Positions 29,763-35,164 of a stretch of 35,164 nt of DNA are shown piece by piece (the stretch's first letter is position 1; each line of letters begins with the position of its first letter). A program made the translations under genes and the position numbers. The DNA comes from JANWYT01 sp034432435 (GTDB lineage Bacteria > Chloroflexota > Anaerolineae > Aggregatilineales > Phototrophicaceae). The DNA lies in assembly GCA_034432435.1 (NCBI GenBank), contig DAOUBS010000162.1:1-35164 (forward strand), given 5' to 3'. The notes under the pieces are model-generated. The model ran no database searches and was not told the origin of the DNA. It was given only the letters and a program-made list of their open reading frames with translations.

Positions 29763-32333
29763 TTACTCACTGCGCAGGGCGGCGGCGGGCAGCAGGCGCG
29801 TCAGGCGGAAGGCCGGGTACAGGCCTGCTAGCAGCGCCGCCACAACCGCTACTGCAAACGCCGCCGCAAACTCGTTCACCGGCAAGCTGAGCTGCATCGT
29901 CCAGCCGAACGAACGCACGTTGATGACGAAGATCAAGATAAGCGCCAGCACGAAGCCGATCGGCAGCGCCAGCGCCCCGGCCACCGTCCCCATCAGGCCC
30001 GTTTGTAGCAGCGTGTAGCGCCACAGCTGCGCCGTCGTCATGCCGTTGGCGCGCATCACCCCGTACTCGCGGGTCTGCTCTAATTGCAGCGAGAGCAGTG
30101 CTGAGAGGATGCCGATGAACGCGACGAGCGTCGCCAGAAGCTGGAGCGCCACCGTGATCGTGAAGGTGCGCTCGAAGATCTCGAACACGCCTGCTCGCAG
30201 CGAGCGGTTGCTCTGGATCGTCAAGTCGTACTCGGCCAGCGCCAGCCGCAGATCGTTCAGCACCGTCTCAAGGTCGGCCTCAGGGGTGATGAACGCGGCC
30301 AACTGGCTGATGAACGGGTCGTCCCAGAACTGATCGTAGACGCTGCGGTACATGAAGACGCTGCCTTGATCGGTGCTGTAGTCGTAGTAGACGCCGATCA
30401 CCTCGAACGTCTGGACGCCTTGCTCGGTCTGCAAGCGCAGCGCGTTGTTGTCGGGGGTGATGTCGCGGCGGAAGGCGAACGGCTCGCTCACGAGGATTTT
30501 GCCCGCCGCCAGCTCGTCCTTGTAGCGCGCGTAGGGCACGCTCAGCCAAACGAAGTTGCGCCCCTCGCTGATATCAAAATCCACCACGACGAGGTTCACC
30601 GGCGGCAGCTCAGGGTAGTCGGGCGCAAGGACGGTGAGCTGCCGCGCCGCGCTGACGCGGTCAACACCCGGCACGCCCTGCGCGATCTGGCGCAGCTCCG
30701 GCGGCACGTCGACCGTGCTCTGATTGTTGGTCAGCAGTGGTGACGAGATGAAGATGTCCGCGCCGATGGTCGTGTCCAGCCAGTCGCTCACGGTGCTGCG
30801 GAACGAGCCGATCATGGCGCTCACGCCGACGATGACGCTCACGGCGATCGTCAACGCGGCCACGGCGACGCTTGTCCGACTCAAGGAGCGCGTCAAGCTT
30901 CGCGGGGCCATACGCCCGATGACGCCGAAGAGTGCCCCCGTCAACGGGACGACGAGCCGCATCGCTAACACGAGCGCAGCCGGCGTGATGAGCGCCGCGC
31001 CCAACACCACGCCGAAGAGCGCCCCGAAGCTGATAAACAGGCTGTCCGTCGGGAGTTGCAGCAGCAGCCCGCCCGCGATCATAAAGCCGACCCCGCCCAC
31101 CGTCAGATATGGCAGCAAGCGCACAATCTGCTCCTCAAACGTCGAGCGGCGCAGCGTCCCCGCTGGGGCGGTGCGCGTCGCGTCGAGGCTCGGGATGAGC
31201 GCCGCGCCCAAGCTGGCCGCAATGCCGATTGCCGCGCCCTTGAGCAGCGTGAACGGGTCAACCGTCAGCGTGGTGACGTTGACGCTGAAGAACAGATCGC
31301 TGATGGTCTGCGCCAGCAGGCCGACCGTCAAGCGCCCCATGATGATCCCCAGCGCCATGCCGAACACCGTGCCGATCACGCCCAGCACGAACGCCTCACC
31401 GATCACGATGGCGAAGATCTGCTGGCGCGTCGCCCCCAACGAGCGCATGATGCCGATCGTCGGCCGGCGCTGCACCACGCTGAACGTCACCGTGTTGTAG
31501 ATCAAGAAGACGCCCACTACCACCGCCAGCAGCGAGAGCGCCTGCAAGTTAATCTCAAACGCCGCTGTCATCTGCTGGAGCGCGCCCCCTGACGCGCTCG
31601 CGTCGATCAGCGCTGCGCCTGCGGGCAGCACTGCGCTCACCTGCGCCACTTGCTCAGGCGTCAAGATCAAGTCGATGCGCGTCAGCCGCCCGACGCTGCC
31701 GGTCAGCTCCTGCGCGGTGGCGATGTCAGCCAGCAGCAGATCGTCGAGTGCCTGCTGGCTGACGCTGTCCTGCGGCCTGAGGATGCCGATTACACGGGCA
31801 TCAGCCACGCGCGCGCCGGTCTGGATCGGCAGCAAGTCGCCCACCTGCACGCCATAGCGATCCGCCAGCGACGCGCTCAGCAGCACCGCGCCTGGCTCGA
31901 TGATGAAAGCCTGAATGGCCTCAAACGTGCCGACGCCGTCCGCGCCTTCTACGTCGACGTTCGCCAGATAGTCGCGGAAGGGCGGCTCAGCGAACGGGTC
32001 AACGCCCAACAGCCGCAGCGACTGCCCGCCCAATGCTGTTGAGCGCACGATCTCGCTCAAGACGGGGGCGCTGTCGCGGATGCCCAAGTCCACGCGAATG
32101 CGGCGGTAGACCTCGCTCGGCAAGCCGACCCCGCCGGCGATCACCTGATGGGTGGCGCGGCCTGTCACGCTCTGCGCGGACAGCTCAAACGCCCGCGAGG
32201 CGCTGCCGTTGGCCAAGTCGATGGCGATCACGACCGCCACCCCCAGCGCCACGCCGATCACAAACAACACACTTTGCAGCAGGCGGCGGTTGACGTGCCG
32301 CAGCCCCAGCCGCCAAATCACAGGTTGGAACAT
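29763..32333 (-). CDS. Large FtsX-type ABC transporter permease
   Basis: The 856-residue protein has an N-terminal membrane segment (about 19-41) and a large extracytoplasmic domain (about 45-260). A block of membrane segments follows (about 265-510), then a second extracytoplasmic domain, and three C-terminal segments (about 740-850: FTITVALQLLATLVAFIGILSALLSL, LMGTVAGALALPIGFVLALILIFVIN, FAAAFAVAVVAALLAGLYPAFRL). This is the duplicated FtsX/MacB layout with about ten segments. IMRSLGATRQQIFAIVIGEA and MRANGMTTAQLWRYTLLQTG are the cytoplasmic coupling helices of the two halves. The family works as mechanotransmitters or lipoprotein/peptide exporters with an ATPase, which is not encoded next to it. 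Substrate unknown. Confidence 0.87.
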   Translation of the reverse strand: MFQPVIWRLGLRHVNRRLLQSVLFVIGVALGVAVVIAIDLANGSASRAFELSAQSVTGRATHQVIAGGVGLPSEVYRRIRVDLGIRDSAPVLSEIVRSTALGGQSLRLLGVDPFAEPPFRDYLANVDVEGADGVGTFEAIQAFIIEPGAVLLSASLADRYGVQVGDLLPIQTGARVADARVIGILRPQDSVSQQALDDLLLADIATAQELTGSVGRLTRIDLILTPEQVAQVSAVLPAGAALIDASASGGALQQMTAAFEINLQALSLLAVVVGVFLIYNTVTFSVVQRRPTIGIMRSLGATRQQIFAIVIGEAFVLGVIGTVFGMALGIIMGRLTVGLLAQTISDLFFSVNVTTLTVDPFTLLKGAAIGIAASLGAALIPSLDATRTAPAGTLRRSTFEEQIVRLLPYLTVGGVGFMIAGGLLLQLPTDSLFISFGALFGVVLGAALITPAALVLAMRLVVPLTGALFGVIGRMAPRSLTRSLSRTSVAVAALTIAVSVIVGVSAMIGSFRSTVSDWLDTTIGADIFISSPLLTNNQSTVDVPPELRQIAQGVPGVDRVSAARQLTVLAPDYPELPPVNLVVVDFDISEGRNFVWLSVPYARYKDELAAGKILVSEPFAFRRDITPDNNALRLQTEQGVQTFEVIGVYYDYSTDQGSVFMYRSVYDQFWDDPFISQLAAFITPEADLETVLNDLRLALAEYDLTIQSNRSLRAGVFEIFERTFTITVALQLLATLVAFIGILSALLSLQLEQTREYGVMRANGMTTAQLWRYTLLQTGLMGTVAGALALPIGFVLALILIFVINVRSFGWTMQLSLPVNEFAAAFAVAVVAALLAGLYPAFRLTRLLPAAALRSE

Positions 32334-32370
32334 CGCGCCTCGATCACAATAAAGGACAGAACGATCAAAG

Positions 32371-32399
32371 GCAGAAAGCGCACACTGCCTACTTTCTGC
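32371..32399. repeat. Inverted repeat between the propeller-like gene and the FtsX-type permease
   Basis: GCAGAAAG and CTTTCTGC pair perfectly around a 13-base loop in the 113-base gap. There is no T-run after it on the minus strand. It could be an operator or a weak transcript boundary; chance is possible. Confidence 0.3.
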
Positions 32400-32446
32400 A
32401 TGCTCAATTGTTACTCGATGAACGTGAGAATCAGGCTAAGGGCGGC

Positions 32447-33376
32447 CTAAATCTGCGGTGAGCGTGGCAGCGGGGTCAGCGCGTCTTGGTGTGTGCAGCA
32501 CAGCACCCCGCCCATCGCAAACGCGATCACCCCTTGATCAGCCAGCGCAAGGCCGCTGACGGCGGTCATGGGCGGGGGAAGCTCTTCCAGCAGTTGGCGC
32601 GGCGCAGCCCCCAACACAAGGTCGATGGCGAATTTCTGATGCGTCAGCAGCAGATCCGCCGCGCGATACAAGCGCACGATCCCATCCTCATAGTCCACCA
32701 GCGCGAGCTGCTGCCCATTCGGTGAGGACGCCATGAGCGCCACGCGGTAGTGCAGCGCCAGCCGCTTTTTGACCGCGCCGCTCATCGTCACTGCTGTCAG
32801 CGTTCGGCCATCGGTAGCGTGGAGGTGCTGGCCGCGCTGGATCTGCACGTGGCAGCGGCGTTCGTCCTCGGGCTGCAAGCCAAGGTCATAACTGCCCTTG
32901 AACACGTTGAGTTCATAGAGGTAGAGGCGGCCATTGTCAGCCAGCGCCGCTGTGAAGCCTAAGTCGCGGTCAAAATCCACCGCCAGCCAGCGCGTCACGC
33001 TTGGCGCGTCTGCGGGCACTGCGAGTGGCACGGCTTCTTTGTCGTCCATCAGAATGAGGGTCGCGCCGCCGTCCCAGTGCAGGCGCTGCGCTCCATCCCG
33101 CGTGAGGAAGAGCGTGCGGTTGGCGAGCTGAACGCGCGTGATGTGGTCACCGTTGGGCAGACGCAGGGTTTCCTCTTGAAAGCGTTCCCACAGCTCTTGT
33201 GGGGCGTTCACCGCGGGCAAAGGGGGAAGCGTGACCTCGCCCAGCGGCGCGCCGTCGCTCAGGTCAAACAGATTCACGTGGCGCGGCGCAGCCCATGCTG
33301 CCAATATGGGGCGCGTCCTGCTGATGACCTCCACCATGCGAATGGCCGAGTTGGCCAGATGCACGCGCCACGCCAT
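32447..33376 (-). CDS. Uncharacterised protein, probable WD40-like beta-propeller
   Basis: The 309-residue protein is not recognised as a named family. It shows repeated short strand patterns of a propeller type: RPILAAWAAPRHVNLFDLSDG, TRWLAVDFDRDLGFTAALADNGRLYLYEL, HYRVALMASSPNGQQLALVDYEDGIVRLYRA, and AVSGLALADQGVIAFAMGGVLCC. There is no signal peptide or membrane segment, so it is likely cytoplasmic. It starts 3 bases after the stop of the PspC gene, so the two are almost certainly one transcript, and its role may be tied to that membrane protein. Confidence 0.7.
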   Translation of the reverse strand: MAWRVHLANSAIRMVEVISRTRPILAAWAAPRHVNLFDLSDGAPLGEVTLPPLPAVNAPQELWERFQEETLRLPNGDHITRVQLANRTLFLTRDGAQRLHWDGGATLILMDDKEAVPLAVPADAPSVTRWLAVDFDRDLGFTAALADNGRLYLYELNVFKGSYDLGLQPEDERRCHVQIQRGQHLHATDGRTLTAVTMSGAVKKRLALHYRVALMASSPNGQQLALVDYEDGIVRLYRAADLLLTHQKFAIDLVLGAAPRQLLEELPPPMTAVSGLALADQGVIAFAMGGVLCCTHQDALTPLPRSPQI

Positions 33377-33379
33377 GCG

Positions 33380-34681
33380 TCAATTCCTCGCTGCGCTGGT
33401 GTCGAGGCGAACAGGCGCGTTGGGCACGGTCAAGATGTAGCGGATGCGCGCCGGGCTGCTCTCAAATTGGCGCGCGGTCAGCAGCCATTCGTTCAGGTTA
33501 TCCTCCAGCGCGTAGATCAGATCGTCGAAGATCGGGCGCTGGTTAGTTGCCTTGCTGATGAGGAACTGGCCGCCGATGGGCGGGGGCGCGACTAGCGTCA
33601 GCGTGCCACTGCGCACGATCAGCTCGCCCGGTCGCACGGCCACGCTCGGCGAGAGCGGTTGATAAGCCGGGAAGGTGACGACCGCGTTGCCGTTTTCAAG
33701 GTCAAGGTCGAGCCGTTCGAGGTTGGCCTGCGCCATGTCAAAGGTGGCGTTCCCGTTGGCCCCGCGGAAGGCAATCGCCACGCCCAAGCCGCGCGGAACT
33801 TCCACGGTAAGCGTGCCGCGCCCGATGTCTCGCAGCGGCGGGATGCCCTCGCCGCGTGTCTCGGTCAGCGTCAAGGTGGCGATCAAGTCGGCCTCGTCGT
33901 AGTCTTGCGTGATCTCGCTGGCCAAGCTGCCCACAAACCGCAAGCGCGCGCTGCGCTCGTCGTCACCCGCTGCCACCACGCGCACATCAGTGTCGAGCGC
34001 GGTTAGGTTCATTTGCAGCAGTGTCACGCTCTCGGCGATGGGGAAGCGGGCTTCGATCACGTTTTCGCTGCGCTGCTGAGTCAGGCGCGCGCTGTAGGCC
34101 ACGCTCGCCAACCCGCCGACCAGCGCCACAGTGATGATCGCCGCGAACGCCGCCCCCAACGGGACACGGTCGCGCAGGATGAGGGCCAGCCCAACGAAGA
34201 CGAGCACACCGCCCGCCGAGCGCGCCAGGAGGTCGTCCATCCCGCGGGGGAGCGCCCCCTGCGCCGCTAGCACGGTCGCCAGCGCGACGCCCACCAACAC
34301 CAGCGCGATGACGATCATCGCCCCCGCGCGCTGTGCCACTTGGCGATACAAGAACACGACCGCTGTCAACAGCGCCATGAGCGGGGCGTACAAGTCAGCG
34401 CCGTTGGAGGCGATCAACTGATCACGGGTGAGGTAGCCACCCGCCACCAGCGCCGCCGCTGCCAGCGCTAGCAGCGTCCCTAAGAAAGCGCTGCCCCGCC
34501 GACCGGGCATGTTCAGCGGCAGCAGCCACCACCACAGCACATACACCAGCGCGGCCCAGCCGCCGCTGAGCACGGTCAAGACGACAAACAGCAGCCGCCA
34601 CGCCCACGCGCTCAGCAGCAGCCGTTCGCCCAAGCCGCCACATACCCCCCCAAGCAGTCGATCCTGCCAGCTTCTAATCAC
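33380..34681 (-). CDS. PspC-domain membrane protein with C-terminal beta-helix-like domain
   Basis: The 433-residue protein begins with a PspC domain (QDRLLGGVCGGLGERLLLSAWAWRLLFVVLTVLSGGWAALVYVLWWWLLP, about 6-55). About five or six more hydrophobic segments follow to about residue 180. A soluble C-terminal region rich in short strands (LRDIGRGTLTVEVPRGLGVAIAF, ANLERLDLDLENGNAVVTF, GELIVRSGTLTLV) resembles DUF4097-type adhesin-like repeats often paired with PspC. Such proteins act in envelope-stress responses. The frame is open to ATG 34864. GTG 34681 is preferred because a TTGCCC-17-GATAAT promoter lies at 34721-34749 and PspC domains usually start close to the N-terminus. The start has low certainty. 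Confidence 0.75.
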   Translation of the reverse strand: MIRSWQDRLLGGVCGGLGERLLLSAWAWRLLFVVLTVLSGGWAALVYVLWWWLLPLNMPGRRGSAFLGTLLALAAAALVAGGYLTRDQLIASNGADLYAPLMALLTAVVFLYRQVAQRAGAMIVIALVLVGVALATVLAAQGALPRGMDDLLARSAGGVLVFVGLALILRDRVPLGAAFAAIITVALVGGLASVAYSARLTQQRSENVIEARFPIAESVTLLQMNLTALDTDVRVVAAGDDERSARLRFVGSLASEITQDYDEADLIATLTLTETRGEGIPPLRDIGRGTLTVEVPRGLGVAIAFRGANGNATFDMAQANLERLDLDLENGNAVVTFPAYQPLSPSVAVRPGELIVRSGTLTLVAPPPIGGQFLISKATNQRPIFDDLIYALEDNLNEWLLTARQFESSPARIRYILTVPNAPVRLDTSAARN

Positions 34682-34720
34682 ACGCTGCGCACTTTCTGAA
34701 GAATGCCTCTCTGAGGGTGT

Positions 34721-34749
34721 ATTATCAGACGCATCCCCACAAAGGGCAA
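34721..34749 (-). promoter_or_regulatory. Candidate promoter of the PspC gene
   Basis: On the minus strand TTGCCC (34749-34744), 17 bp, GATAAT (34726-34721). It would start transcription near 34714, about 30 bases before the GTG at 34681. A second weaker CATAAT-like box near 34857-34862 would serve the longer frame. Confidence 0.5.
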
Positions 34750-34935
34750 GCCATGAGCAGCAGCGGCTTGCCTTGTCCGTGGTGTGTGGCTGTGGGCGGG
34801 CCTGTGCGCATTCAGACATGCCAAGTTGCTTGACAGCTAACTGATTCTGTCTTACATTATGCATACCTTTGTGCGTAAGAAGGGGCAGCTTAACAATTGG
34901 GCCGTGCTACTTCAAGGACTGAGGAGCAACGCCAC

Positions 34936-35164
34936 TTGCCGAACAAGTTTTGTCACGCAGAATAACGGCAGCGGGGAATCCCGGATTATGCCATCGAGCA
35001 TATCTACTGCCACAGCAAAGGGCAACGCAGACGCGACGCCATTTACTACGTTCTTGCGAAAGACCATATCGAGCAGTTGCCGCTAAACGATCCGATACAT
35101 CGTTACAAGGATGTGATCGTTCTAGTGAGCAATGACTATCGGAGCATCAAGACCATCTATTGGG
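34936..35164 (+). pseudogene. Small DUF4258-like protein gene with an in-frame stop, cut by the window edge
   Basis: One frame reads from a possible TTG start (34936, with GAGGAG 9 bases upstream) through HAE, then a TAA stop at 34963-34965. It continues RQRGIPDYAIEHIYCHSKGQ and later DVIVLVSNDYRSIKTIYW to the window end. The HAE-x-R-x-RGIP opening and the closing VTV-type strand resemble small DUF4258-like proteins, in which the position now occupied by TAA is usually glutamine (CAA). One C-to-T change would therefore explain the stop. The other frames in this stretch show no recognisable protein. Low certainty on family; the frame interruption itself is plain. Confidence 0.4.

Noticed and set aside
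31056..31592. 178-residue plus-strand open frame inside the FtsX-type permease gene
   Set aside because: Arginine/glutamine-rich antisense shadow; the minus strand encodes a coherent membrane protein.
33077..33595. 172-residue plus-strand open frame across the propeller/PspC gene border
   Set aside because: It overlaps two well-supported minus-strand genes and has no motif; typical antisense shadow in GC-rich DNA.

Overview
The window is bacterial, GC-rich chromosomal DNA with short intergenic gaps. Gene content suggests a Chloroflexota-type organism: a stand-alone radical-SAM/GNAT Elp3, SMP-30 and FtsX-type genes, a PspC protein, and two CRISPR-Cas systems side by side. That assignment is inference from gene families, not a database result.

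Layout. 1-615 is the 3' end of a sugar ABC permease gene. 910-7932 is a type I-B operon of the Cst/Tneap kind (cas8-cas7-cas5-cas3-cas1-cas2-cas4), tightly packed with stop/start overlaps. 8115-17185 is a type III-B operon: cas6, a CARF-LuxR-type regulator, a CARF-RelE-like effector, csx15, then cmr1 to cmr6. No CRISPR array lies in the window. 17387-21992 holds a cytochrome P450, an aminotransferase-fold protein that has lost its catalytic lysine, and Elp3. 22014-25770 (minus strand) holds an amino-acid ABC permease, a double-domain solute-binding protein and an SMP-30 protein. After that come rpsD (+), a DEAD-box helicase (-), a small secreted protein (+), a large FtsX-type permease (-), a propeller-like protein and a PspC protein (-), and at the right edge a small broken gene.

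How the CRISPR parts seem to work together. The I-B operon lacks cas6 and the III-B operon lacks cas1/cas2, so they probably share one Cas6 and one adaptation module. Both operons are preceded by almost the same 16-bp palindrome (845-860 and 7993-8008). In both, a -10-like hexamer starts exactly 22 bp after the palindrome, which would centre the palindrome at -42.5. The second operon encodes a protein with an N-terminal CARF (cyclic-oligoadenylate sensor) domain and a C-terminal LuxR-type HTH. Cmr2/Cas10 keeps its GGDD cyclase motif but has no HD nuclease domain. The simplest model is that target RNA recognition by the Cmr complex makes cyclic oligoadenylate. That signal would then switch the CARF-LuxR protein, which would control its own operon and the neighbouring type I-B operon, while the CARF-RelE effector would act as a signal-activated ribonuclease. 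The effector gene also carries an A8 tract exactly at the CARF/RelE boundary, where a -1 frameshift would hit an immediate stop and give a toxin-free CARF protein.

Other structure: two families of short palindromic intergenic repeats (three copies of one, two of another), a strong terminator between the solute-binding protein and its permease, a large hairpin after cmr6, and a hairpin-rich leader upstream of the helicase gene. All domain calls rest on motif recognition by eye.
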